Assembly: GCA_937927415.1 (NCBI GenBank)
Contig: CALBDS010000036.1
Span: forward strand, 117,687-181,686
Direction of reading: 5' to 3'
DNA length: 64,000 bases
Origin: an uncultured Rhodospirillaceae bacterium
GTDB lineage: Bacteria > Pseudomonadota > Alphaproteobacteria > Azospirillales > Azospirillaceae
Below are positions 9,927-17,086 of the stretch, piece by piece. Both the position numbers and the translations under genes were made by a program. Positions within the stretch are counted from its first letter, which is position 1; the number at the start of each line of letters is the position of its first letter. The notes under the pieces are model-generated. The model was given only the letters and a program-made list of their open reading frames with translations, was not told the DNA's origin and did not search any database.

Positions 9927-10598
9927 TCAGAACTGGAACACCGGCTTCGGCTCGAAGCCCGGCAGCACCGGCGGCTGCGATTCGAACAGGGCGCGGCTGG
10001 ACACGGTATCGCCGAACCGCTGGTACAGGCGCACCTCGCCCAACCCGCGCGCGCCCAGCACCACGCCGATCAGGCGGCCGCCGGGGGCAAGCTGGCTCAG
10101 CAGCGCCTCCGGCACCTCGGCCACCGCACCGTTCAGCACGATCACGTCATAAGGCCCCTGGGCCGGGTAGCCGGCGGGCAGGTCGGCTTCCACCGCCAGG
10201 GCGTTGTCGGCCCCCACCGCGGCCAGGGCCTGGGTCGCCTGCTGCACCAGATCGCTGTCGGATTCGATGCCGACCACGGTGGCGGCCAGACGCGACAGGA
10301 TGGCGGTGGAGTAGCCAGTGGCGCATCCCACGTCGAGAACCACGTCCGTCGGCTCGATCACTGCTTCCTGGAGCAACCGGCCGAACAGCATCGGTTCCAG
10401 CAGGAAACGCCCCTGCCCCACCGGCAGGGTCTGATCCACATAGGCGATGCCGCGGGCCGATTTGGGCACGAACAGCTCGCGCGGCATGTCGAGCAGGGCT
10501 TGAACCAAGTGTTCATCCGTCACCTTGTTGGGACGGATCTGACCCTCGACCATGTGGAATCGGGCGGCGGCGGTATCAGACATGGCGATATCAGACAT
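9927..10598 (-). CDS. pcm: Protein-L-isoaspartate O-methyltransferase family protein
   Basis: SAM-dependent methyltransferase of the PCMT family, which initiates repair of isoaspartyl damage in aged proteins. The 223-residue product shows the conserved start of the fold (MVEGQIRPNKVTDEHLVQALL), the segment FVPKSARGIAYVDQTLPVGQGRF and the SAM motif VLDVGCATGYSTAILSRL (canonical GxGxGY is here GCATGY). Two ATGs are possible, 10598 and 10583; neither has a strong ribosome site. The frame extends far upstream, but that part is low-complexity and lies across a good sigma70-like promoter at 10671-10699, so the short form is preferred. In alphaproteobacteria this paralogue commonly sits before tolC. 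Its natural substrate is not proven. Confidence 0.87.
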   Translation of the reverse strand: MSDIAMSDTAAARFHMVEGQIRPNKVTDEHLVQALLDMPRELFVPKSARGIAYVDQTLPVGQGRFLLEPMLFGRLLQEAVIEPTDVVLDVGCATGYSTAILSRLAATVVGIESDSDLVQQATQALAAVGADNALAVEADLPAGYPAQGPYDVIVLNGAVAEVPEALLSQLAPGGRLIGVVLGARGLGEVRLYQRFGDTVSSRALFESQPPVLPGFEPKPVFQF

Positions 10599-10670
10599 GG
10601 CGGTCGCAATCGTTCGAGTTGAAACGGGTGGCCCGCCAAGCCGACGATGACGGCTTCGCTGCCATAGGGC

Positions 10671-10699
10671 TATATATCCGCAACGCTTCACGAACACAA
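10671..10699 (-). promoter_or_regulatory. Sigma70-like promoter for pcm
   Basis: On the minus strand, TTGTGT (10699-10694) is followed by a 17-nt spacer and TATATA (10676-10671). It lies about 75 nt upstream of the pcm start and supports the short pcm reading. Confidence 0.55.
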
Positions 10700-10803
10700 C
10701 GCCAAGGGCGCCGCACCGCCCCATCCCCGCCGACGCACGGCAAAGCCCCCGTAGCGCCGCACCGCCAAGACCATGGAAAATGCTGTTTCCGCAAAACCAT
10801 GGC

Positions 10804-10832
10804 TTGACCGGGGTGCGAACAGGGACTATACG
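10804..10832 (+). promoter_or_regulatory. Sigma70-like promoter for tRNA-Cys
   Basis: TTGACC (10804-10809), a 17-nt spacer, then TATACG (10827-10832). Transcription would begin about 65 nt before the mature tRNA 5' end, leaving a short leader to be removed by RNase P. Confidence 0.65.
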
Positions 10833-10905
10833 TGCGCTCCCGACACGGACCGCAGCGACGAAGCGGCAACGCAACAGACAAAAGCGGTTTCAGTGTCGAG
10901 CGCAT

Positions 10906-10979
10906 GGCGCGGTGGCAGAGTGGTGATGCAGCGGACTGCAAATCCGTGTACGTGGGTTCGATTCCCGCCCGTGCCTCCA
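10906..10979 (+). tRNA. tRNA-Cys (anticodon GCA)
   Basis: A 74-nt cloverleaf. The acceptor stem GGCGCGG pairs with CCGTGCC, with one G-T. The anticodon stem is GCGGA/TCCGT, with loop CTGCAAA and anticodon GCA at 10938-10940. The T arm is GTGGG-TTCGATT-CCCGC, followed by discriminator T and an encoded CCA. The anticodon arm matches E. coli tRNA-Cys closely. It has its own promoter upstream and intrinsic terminator downstream. Confidence 0.97.
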
Positions 10980-10984
10980 ATTTG

Positions 10985-11019
10985 AAAAGGCCGCCTTCCG
11001 AACGGGAAGGCGGCCTTTT
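10985..11019 (+). terminator. Intrinsic terminator of tRNA-Cys
   Basis: Perfect 15-bp stem (AAAAGGCCGCCTTCC and complement) closed by a 5-nt loop and ending in TTTT, starting five bases after the tRNA. The A4/T4 flanks also make it a possible terminator for minus-strand transcripts. Confidence 0.9.
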
Positions 11020-11066
11020 CCATGTTACGCACTCCGCAGCCCCCCTCTTTCCGGTTCCTCGCACGG

Positions 11067-11312
11067 TCACGATTCCAGATCGTCGTACAGGGTACGCCCG
11101 CCTTCGGACGGTGCTGCCACGGGGGGAAGGGATTCGCGCTTCCATTCACCACACCAGTCGGATGACTGGGTGATGGGAAAGCGCCCCTCGGGATCGCGGG
11201 GAGTCACCATGGGGGGATAGCGGCGGCATACCCCCTTGGGGCCGCGCTGGCGGACCCCCTGCCCTTCCCAATAACGGCAGGAGTAACAGGTTTCGAGTCG
11301 CTTGGTGGCCAT
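11067..11312 (-). CDS. Small cysteine-containing protein of unknown function
   Basis: An 81-residue soluble protein that I cannot assign. It starts MATKRLETCYSCRYWEGQG and contains a C-x2-C pair (residues 9 and 12), a third Cys in GVCRRYPP and a fourth in SDWCGEW. Four cysteines with Pro and Trp neighbours suggest a small zinc- or iron-binding module. ATG 11312 is preferred; the frame is open from a GTG at 11390, but the added residues look non-conserved. It lies about 100 nt downstream of another small gene on the same strand. Codon usage is like that of the neighbours, which supports it being real. Confidence 0.6.
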   Translation of the reverse strand: MATKRLETCYSCRYWEGQGVRQRGPKGVCRRYPPMVTPRDPEGRFPITQSSDWCGEWKRESLPPVAAPSEGGRTLYDDLES

Positions 11313-11414
11313 CCGACGCTCACAGGCGGGCAAGTCAAGGGAAGGCCCATTTACGGCCACCCGCCGCGCAAGGTCGAGGGGATTCGGCACCGCCGGTCAC
11401 CACAGGCGGGGCGG

Positions 11415-11603
11415 CTAACCCTGGTTGGGGACCGACGGGGGCTTGGCGGGGCGCAGATCGTTGCTGTGACGGGCGTAGTAATCCTTGATGGCGGCGTCCA
11501 GTTCGCGCCGCCGCTCGGCCCCGGTCGAATCGTCCGGGGCGTCCTGAAGGGTCTGGAACTCGGAAACCGCCTTTTCCAACTCGGCTTCGGTGTGAATGGG
11601 CAT
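11415..11603 (-). CDS. Small hypothetical protein, helical
   Basis: A 62-residue, charged, mostly helical protein (MPIHTEAELEKAVSEFQTL...) with no recognisable domain and no signal peptide. ATG 11603 has a GGAAGG ribosome site nine bases upstream; a TTG at 11642 in the same frame is less likely. Divergent from the Nudix gene at 11738 and upstream of the cysteine protein at 11312. No function can be given. Confidence 0.55.
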   Translation of the reverse strand: MPIHTEAELEKAVSEFQTLQDAPDDSTGAERRRELDAAIKDYYARHSNDLRPAKPPSVPNQG

Positions 11604-11737
11604 CGCCGGCTGCCTTCCGCCTGTTCGTCGATGGCGGAACAACGCCGCAACGGGGCCGTTGTTTCACCGGCCCGCGGTTTGGAGTACACCGGAAACGGGG
11701 CACACCCGCCCGCCGCATCAGGGGAAAAGCACCCGCC

Positions 11738-12364
11738 ATGGATCATCCCGATATCGAGATCGTCGAGAAGAAAACGGCGTACAAGGGCTATCTGCAGGTC
11801 GATGTCTACCGGCTGCGCCACAAGAAATTTGACGGCACGTGGAGCGGTGTCCTCCCCCCGCGGGAGGTGTGCGAGCGCGGCCATGCGGTGGGGGTTCTGC
11901 TCTATGACCCCGACCAGGACAAGCTGGTGATGCTGGAACAGTTCCGCGTGGGTGCTGCCGCCGGCGGCGGTCCGGCGTGGATGCGCGAAATCGTCGCCGG
12001 CATCATCGAGGAAGGGGAAACCCCCGAAGCGGTGGCCCGGCGCGAATCCGTCGAAGAGGCGCACTGCACCGTCAGCGATCTGGTGAAGATCTGCGACTAC
12101 TTCTCCAGCCCCGGCGTTCTGTCGGAAAAGGTGACGGTGTTCTGCGGCCGGGTGGACTGCACCGGGGCCGGCGGCATCGGCGGGCTGGCCGAAGAACACG
12201 AAGACATCCGCATCGACGTGATCGACGCCGACGAGGGCATCCGCCTGCTGGACGAGAACCTGTTGAACAACTCGGTGACCGTCATCGCCCTGGGGTGGTT
12301 CGCCCGCCAGCGCGATGCCTTGCGCCGTCAATGGAGCACGGGCGCCGGTGAGGTGGGGGGCTGA
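11738..12364 (+). CDS. Nudix hydrolase, ADP-ribose pyrophosphatase type
   Basis: Predicted to hydrolyse ADP-ribose or a related nucleoside diphosphate sugar. The 208-residue protein has the NudF/ADPRase layout: a beta-rich N-terminal part (VDVYRLRHKKFDGTWSG), EQFRVG before the Nudix helix and the Nudix box at about residues 88-110 (GIIEEGETPEAVARRE, then SVEEAHC). The REx2EE acidic core is intact, but the hydrophobic residue after RE is Ser104 and the usual Gly before the final position is His109. ATG 11738 follows AGGGGAAAAG. Monocistronic, converging on serC. Confidence 0.88.
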   Translation: MDHPDIEIVEKKTAYKGYLQVDVYRLRHKKFDGTWSGVLPPREVCERGHAVGVLLYDPDQDKLVMLEQFRVGAAAGGGPAWMREIVAGIIEEGETPEAVARRESVEEAHCTVSDLVKICDYFSSPGVLSEKVTVFCGRVDCTGAGGIGGLAEEHEDIRIDVIDADEGIRLLDENLLNNSVTVIALGWFARQRDALRRQWSTGAGEVGG

Positions 12365-12374
12365 GGCCCCCACC
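12352..12374. terminator. Weak hairpin between Nudix gene and serC
   Basis: GGTGGGG and CCCCACC arms flank a short GC loop across the end of the Nudix gene. There is no T tract on either strand, so intrinsic termination is doubtful. Confidence 0.3.
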
Positions 12375-12389
12375 CCGGTTCCACCCGTA

Positions 12390-13553
12390 TCAGCCGGCGG
12401 TGGCGAGCGCCTCCGCCTTGGCCGTGACGAAGGCCCAATCGAGCCAGGGCAGCAATGCCGCGATGTCGGCGGTTTCCACCGTCGCCCCGCCCCACAGGCG
12501 CAGACCCGCCGGCGCGTCGCGGTAGGAGCCGATGTCGTACGCCACCCCTTCCTTGTCCAGAAGGGAGACGATCTTCTTGGCGACCGCCTCTTGTGCGGCG
12601 GCGGGCAGAGCCGTCACGTCCGGGTCGGTGATGACCAGACAGATGGAGGTGCAGGAACGCACCGCCGGATCCCCCGCCAGGAAGGAGATCCACGGACGTT
12701 CCGCCACCCAGTCGGCAACCGCCGTCAGGTTTGCTTCGCTGCGGGCGATCAGCGCCGGCAGACCGCCGATGGCCTCCGCCCACTTCAGCCCATCGATGGC
12801 ATCCTCCACCGCCAGCATGGAGGGGGTGTTGATGGTTTCGCCCTTGAAAATGCCCTCGATCAGCTTGCCGCCCTTGGTCAGGCGGAAAATCTTGGGCAGG
12901 GGGCGCGGCGGCGGGGCGGATTCCAGCCGCTCCACCGCGCGGGGGCTGAGCACCAGCATTCCATGGGCCGCTTCCCCGCCCAGAACCTTCTGCCAGGACC
13001 AAGTGACCACATCCAGCTTGTGCCACGGCATATCCATGGCAAAGGCCGCCGAGGTGGCATCGCAGATGGCCAACCCCTGGCGGTCGTCGGCGATCCAATC
13101 ACCGTTGGGCACCCGCACCCCGGCGGTGGTGCCGTTCCAGGCGAACACCACGTCGCGCGTCCAGTCCACAGCGCCCAGGTCGGGGATCCGGCCATAGGGC
13201 GCCTCCATCACCCGAGCGTCGAGCGCCAGTTGCTTGGTGATGTCGGTGGCCCATTCCTTGCCGAAGCTTTCCCACACCAGCACATCGACCGGGCGGCTGC
13301 CCAGCAGCGACCACAGCGCCATTTCCACGGCCCCCGTGTCGGAGGCGGGAACGATCCCGATGCGGTAATCGGCGGGAATGCCCAGCACCGCCCGCGTGCG
13401 CTCGATCACCTCCGCCAGCTTGGCCTTGCCCGTCTTGGATCGGTGGGACCGGCCGAGAAAGGCATCCTCCAGCGCGGACAGCGACCAGCCGGGACGCTTG
13501 GCGCAGGGACCGGAAGAGAAATTGGGAACGGCGGGCCGGACCGACGGCTTCAT
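12390..13553 (-). CDS. serC: Phosphoserine aminotransferase
   Basis: PLP-dependent class V aminotransferase that converts 3-phosphohydroxypyruvate to phosphoserine in serine synthesis; it also serves pyridoxine synthesis in some bacteria. The 387-residue protein starts [23 protein letters not shown], typical of the alphaproteobacterial SerC branch. The PLP lysine is in [20 protein letters not shown] 13553 is chosen because AAGGATACC lies just upstream; the frame runs open to 13628 with unlikely residues. No serA (usually next to serC) is in the immediate neighbourhood. Divergent from cysK, so serine supply and cysteine synthesis genes face each other across a 237-bp regulatory region. Confidence 0.95.
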   Translation of the reverse strand: MKPSVRPAVPNFSSGPCAKRPGWSLSALEDAFLGRSHRSKTGKAKLAEVIERTRAVLGIPADYRIGIVPASDTGAVEMALWSLLGSRPVDVLVWESFGKEWATDITKQLALDARVMEAPYGRIPDLGAVDWTRDVVFAWNGTTAGVRVPNGDWIADDRQGLAICDATSAAFAMDMPWHKLDVVTWSWQKVLGGEAAHGMLVLSPRAVERLESAPPPRPLPKIFRLTKGGKLIEGIFKGETINTPSMLAVEDAIDGLKWAEAIGGLPALIARSEANLTAVADWVAERPWISFLAGDPAVRSCTSICLVITDPDVTALPAAAQEAVAKKIVSLLDKEGVAYDIGSYRDAPAGLRLWGGATVETADIAALLPWLDWAFVTAKAEALATAG

Positions 13554-13674
13554 GGACGGTATCCTTGCAAAGACGGGCAACGCACAAGGCGCATGCGGGA
13601 CACATCCCGCATCAGACATCCGGACCATAGGACCGCCGCCAAGGGTGCGTCAACGGATGGATACGATCCCTGCC

Positions 13675-13692
13675 TTATTTAACACTAAATAA
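13675..13692. promoter_or_regulatory. 18-bp AT palindrome between serC and cysK
   Basis: TTATTTA-ACAC-TAAATAA is a perfect inverted repeat in an otherwise GC-rich context, midway between the divergent serC and cysK starts. Its symmetry and place suggest an operator for a dimeric regulator, for example a cysteine-sensing Rrf2 or LysR protein. The regulator is not known. Confidence 0.4.
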
Positions 13693-13790
13693 ATGTGTAT
13701 TTCAGGTAATCAACAAACCATCATTGAAAGGCTGCTGCTTTTTCCGATATGGTTTCGTGTGTTTCATCGGTTTTCTCAGAGGATACAGCC

Positions 13791-14792
13791 GTGACCATCC
13801 GCGACGGTTTCATCGGTACCATCGGCAACACGCCGCTTATCCGGCTCGAAGGCCCGTCGCGGGCGACGGGGTGCGATATTCTGGGCAAGGCGGAATTCCT
13901 CAACCCCGGCGGGTCGGTGAAGGACCGTGCCGCACTGGCCATCATCCGCGACGCCGAGCGCCGCGGCGTGCTCAAGCCCGGCGGCACGGTGGTGGAGGGA
14001 ACGGCCGGCAACACCGGCATCGGTCTGGCCCTGGTCGGCAACGCGCTGGGATACCGCAGCGTCATCGTCATGCCCGAAACGCAGAGCCAGGAAAAGAAGG
14101 ACATGCTGCGGCTGGTCGGCGCCGACCTGCGGCTGGTTCCGGCGGTTCCCTACAAGGACCCGAACAATTACGTGCGCTATTCCGGCCGTCTGGCGGAGGA
14201 GCTGGCGGCGACCGAACCCAACGGCGTGGTGTGGGCCAACCAATTCGACAATGTGGCCAACCGCGACGGCCACCGCCTGACCACCGGCCCGGAAATCTGG
14301 GAGCAGACCGGCGGCCGCATCGACGCCTTCACCTGCGCGGTGGGCAGCGGCGGCACGCTGGCGGGCGTCGGGCTGGCGCTGAAGGCGTTCAACCCCGACA
14401 TCCGCATCGTGCTGGCCGACCCCATGGGGGCGTCGCTCTATCACTACTACACCCACGGCGAATTGAAGGCCGAAGGCTCCTCCATCACCGAAGGCATCGG
14501 CCAGGGGCGGATCACCGCCAATCTGGAAGGGGCGCCCATCGATTCGGCCCTCCAGATCACGGATGAGGAGGCTTTGCCCATCCTGTTCGATCTGGTGAAG
14601 ACACAAGGGCTGGTTTTGGGCGGCTCCACCGCCATCAACGTGGCCGCGGCCATGCGCATCGCCCGCGACCTGGGGCCGGGACACACCGTGGTGACGATTT
14701 TGTGCGATGGCGGGCAGCGTTATCAATCGAAACTCTTCAATCCGGCGTTCCTGCGTGAGAAAAATCTTCCCGTACCCGATTGGCTGGACTGA
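13791..14792 (+). CDS. cysK: Cysteine synthase A (O-acetylserine sulfhydrylase)
   Basis: PLP enzyme that makes cysteine from O-acetylserine and sulfide. The 333-residue protein has the PLP lysine at Lys44 in NPGGSVKDRAA, the substrate loop EGTAGNTGIG and the phosphate-binding SGGT-type loop (CAVGSGGTLAGVG). A GTG start at 13791 is chosen because AGAGGATACAGCC precedes it and the next residues (TIRDGFIGTIGNTPLIRL) begin the family. An in-frame ATG at 13749 would add 14 unconserved residues. It is the first gene of a plus-strand group with an AlaX-type protein (24 nt gap), sseA and a GNAT, which joins sulfur amino-acid synthesis with tRNA quality control. Confidence 0.95.
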   Translation: MTIRDGFIGTIGNTPLIRLEGPSRATGCDILGKAEFLNPGGSVKDRAALAIIRDAERRGVLKPGGTVVEGTAGNTGIGLALVGNALGYRSVIVMPETQSQEKKDMLRLVGADLRLVPAVPYKDPNNYVRYSGRLAEELAATEPNGVVWANQFDNVANRDGHRLTTGPEIWEQTGGRIDAFTCAVGSGGTLAGVGLALKAFNPDIRIVLADPMGASLYHYYTHGELKAEGSSITEGIGQGRITANLEGAPIDSALQITDEEALPILFDLVKTQGLVLGGSTAINVAAAMRIARDLGPGHTVVTILCDGGQRYQSKLFNPAFLREKNLPVPDWLD

Positions 14793-14816
14793 CCGGCCGT
14801 CCGCAACGGAGGGTTT

Positions 14817-15524
14817 ATGGAACTGCTGTTCCGTGACGACGCCTATGTCCGCACCTGCACCGCCACGGTGGTCGCCGCCGATGCCGGCGACATCCGGCTG
14901 GACCGGACGGTGTTCTATCCCACCGGCGGCGGCCAGCCCGGCGACACCGGGATCCTGCGCGCCGGTGACCTGACCGTTCGGATCATCGACACCGTGAAGG
15001 GTGACGACGGGCCGGACAGCGTGATCCACGTGCCGGAGGCGGGTGCCACCCTGCCCGCCCCCGGAACGGTGGTGGAAGCGGTCATCGACTGGGACCGCCG
15101 CCATCGCCACATGCGCATGCACACCGCCCTGCATCTGTTGTGCGCGGTGGTGCCGGGGTCGGTCACCGGCGGCCAGATCGCCGTGGACAAGAGCCGGCTG
15201 GACTTCAACGTCCCCGCCGCCAGCCTCGACAAGGAGGCCATCGCCACGGCGATCAACCGCCTCGTCGCCGATGACGCGCCCGTCACCACGACGTGGATCA
15301 GCGACGAAGACCTTGCCGCCAACCCCGATCTTGTGCGCACCATGTCGGTGAAGCCGCCCAGCGGTTCCGGCCGCGTGCGCGTGCTATCAATCGAGGGGGT
15401 GGATCTCCAACCCTGCGGCGGCACCCATGTGGCCCGCACCGGGGAGGTGGGACGGGTGGAGGTGATCAAGATCGAGAACAAGGGCAAACAAAACCGGCGT
15501 GTCATCATCGCGCTGACCGACTGA
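14817..15524 (+). CDS. AlaX-type trans-editing alanyl-tRNA hydrolase
   Basis: Free-standing editing domain that deacylates Ser (or Gly) mischarged on tRNA-Ala. At 235 residues it is of the AlaX-M size. The zinc-binding editing site is complete: HxxxH as HTALH (His102, His106) and the C-x3-H motif CGGTH (Cys200, His204). The N-terminal part has the GGGQPGDTG loop typical of AlaRS editing-like proteins. It lies 24 nt after cysK and 29 nt before sseA. The pairing with serine- and cysteine-metabolism genes is suggestive, since serine is the main misacylated substrate. A role on another misacylated tRNA cannot be excluded. Confidence 0.92.
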   Translation: MELLFRDDAYVRTCTATVVAADAGDIRLDRTVFYPTGGGQPGDTGILRAGDLTVRIIDTVKGDDGPDSVIHVPEAGATLPAPGTVVEAVIDWDRRHRHMRMHTALHLLCAVVPGSVTGGQIAVDKSRLDFNVPAASLDKEAIATAINRLVADDAPVTTTWISDEDLAANPDLVRTMSVKPPSGSGRVRVLSIEGVDLQPCGGTHVARTGEVGRVEVIKIENKGKQNRRVIIALTD

Positions 15525-15553
15525 GAATCGAATAAAAGGGCGGAACCCCAACC

Positions 15554-16444
15554 ATGCAGAACCCCGGTACCCCGACGTGCGGCCCGCAGAAACCCGGAGC
15601 GGTTGTCAGCACCAGCTGGCTTGCGGAGCATCTGAACGATCCCGACCTGCGCATCGTCGATGCCACCTGGGCCATGCCGTCCAGCGGCGCCGACCCCAAG
15701 GCGGCGTTCGTGGAACGGCACATTTCCGGTGCGGTGTTTTTCGACATCGACGCCATCGCACGGCCCAACACCGATCCCCTGCCCCACATGCTGCCCTCGG
15801 CGGAAGATTTCGCGGCCAAGGTGGGGGCGCTGGGCATCGGCAGCGAGGATTTCGTGGTGTGTTACGACACCCACGGGCTGATGACCGCGGCGCGGGCGTG
15901 GTGGATGTTCCGCGTGTTCGGCCATGACCGGGTTGCGGTTCTCGACGGCGGCCTGCCCAAATGGGTGGCCGATGGGCATCCGGTGGTCGCCGGACAGCCG
16001 ACGCCGGCCTTCAAGACCTTCACCCCCGCCTTCCGCCCGGATCTGGTCCGCAGCAAGGAAGACATCCGCGCCAACATCGACACCCGGCGGGAACAGGTGG
16101 TCGATGCCCGCGCCGCCGGACGGTTCGACGGGTCGGTGGCGGAATCCTGGCCCGGCCGCCGCGCCGGCCACATCCCCGGCAGCCGCAACCTGCCCTTCAC
16201 CGATCTGCTCGATCCCGCCAGCAAGGTGGTTCTACCGGCCGAGCGGCTGCGCAATCTGGCGGCCGGTGCCGGCCTGTCGCTCGACCGCCCGGTGGTGGCG
16301 TCCTGCGGCAGCGGGGTGACCGCCTGCGTCGTGGCCTTGGGGCTGTATCAGGCCGGCAAGACCGACGTGGCGGTCTATGACGGTTCGTGGGCCGAATGGG
16401 GCCTGCCGGGCGATACCCCGGTCGCCACCGGACCGGCGGACTGA
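15554..16444 (+). CDS. sseA: 3-mercaptopyruvate sulfurtransferase (rhodanese family)
   Basis: Transfers sulfur from 3-mercaptopyruvate to thiol acceptors or cyanide. The 296-residue protein consists of two rhodanese domains. The N-terminal one is inactive in the usual place (VCYDTHG), and the C-terminal one carries the catalytic Cys251 in the loop CGSGVTA. This loop is diagnostic of mercaptopyruvate rather than thiosulfate sulfurtransferases. The structural motif GHIPGSRNLPF is present. It is part of the cysK cluster; the following GNAT gene starts 18 nt after its stop. Confidence 0.93.
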   Translation: MQNPGTPTCGPQKPGAVVSTSWLAEHLNDPDLRIVDATWAMPSSGADPKAAFVERHISGAVFFDIDAIARPNTDPLPHMLPSAEDFAAKVGALGIGSEDFVVCYDTHGLMTAARAWWMFRVFGHDRVAVLDGGLPKWVADGHPVVAGQPTPAFKTFTPAFRPDLVRSKEDIRANIDTRREQVVDARAAGRFDGSVAESWPGRRAGHIPGSRNLPFTDLLDPASKVVLPAERLRNLAAGAGLSLDRPVVASCGSGVTACVVALGLYQAGKTDVAVYDGSWAEWGLPGDTPVATGPAD

Positions 16445-16462
16445 CCGGCGGCGACACCCATC

Positions 16463-17086
16463 ATGGCTCAGCGTTTCGAGTTGAAGCCCGGCAAGCCCGC
16501 GCCGGTACCGCGCGGGCATTTGTCGGTGATCGTCACCTATCTGTCCATGGCCACCCTGCCGCCCCATCCGCCGGTGTCCCCACCGGCGGGTGCGGAGGGT
16601 ATGGAACTGCGCCGGGCGTTCCCGCCGACGCTCTCGTTCTACCGCTATCTGTACGATACGGTGGGCGAACCGTGGCTGTGGAACGAGCGGCGGCGGATGA
16701 CCGATGCCGAACTCGGCCCGATCGTCACCGACCCGCGGGTGGAGGTGTGGGTCCTCTACGACGGCGGCACCCCCGCCGGCTATGTGGAGATCGACCGCCG
16801 CGACCCCGATGCGACGGACATCGCCTATTTCGGCCTGATCCCCGATTTCATCGGGCGGAAGCTGGGTCCGTGGCTGCTGGACCGGGGGATCCGCATGGCC
16901 TGGGACGGCGGGGCCAAGACGCTGACGGTCAACACCTGCTCCTTCGATCATCCCAAGGCGCTGCCGCTCTATCAGAGTCTGGGATTCGTTCCGGTGCGCC
17001 ACGTCACGCGGGTGGTGGCCGACCCTCGCCTGCAAGGCGTGCTGCCACGGGATTCAGCGCCGCACATTCCCCTGGCTCAGGCCTGA
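16463..17086 (+). CDS. GNAT family N-acetyltransferase
   Basis: A 207-residue acetyltransferase of the GNAT fold. After a proline-rich stretch (residues 35-45), the core contains VWVLYDGGTPAGYVEIDRR (beta strands 4-5), an acetyl-CoA loop region FIGRKLGPWLLDRGI and the C-terminal NTCSFDHPKALPLYQSLGF motif typical of GNAT proteins. The canonical Q/RxxGxG/A loop is altered to GRKLGP. The substrate is unknown. It is probably co-transcribed with sseA, and its last 10 bases overlap the end of the convergent TPR gene. Confidence 0.85.
   Translation: MAQRFELKPGKPAPVPRGHLSVIVTYLSMATLPPHPPVSPPAGAEGMELRRAFPPTLSFYRYLYDTVGEPWLWNERRRMTDAELGPIVTDPRVEVWVLYDGGTPAGYVEIDRRDPDATDIAYFGLIPDFIGRKLGPWLLDRGIRMAWDGGAKTLTVNTCSFDHPKALPLYQSLGFVPVRHVTRVVADPRLQGVLPRDSAPHIPLAQA

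Larger units (their letters stand above)
10599..10905. other. Intergenic region between pcm and tRNA-Cys
   Basis: This 307-bp stretch holds two divergent promoter candidates, one for pcm and one for the tRNA (listed separately). I see no coding sequence in it. Confidence 0.6.

Noticed and set aside
10599..10874. Upstream extension of pcm
   Set aside because: It crosses a good promoter for pcm and has no PCMT-family residues.
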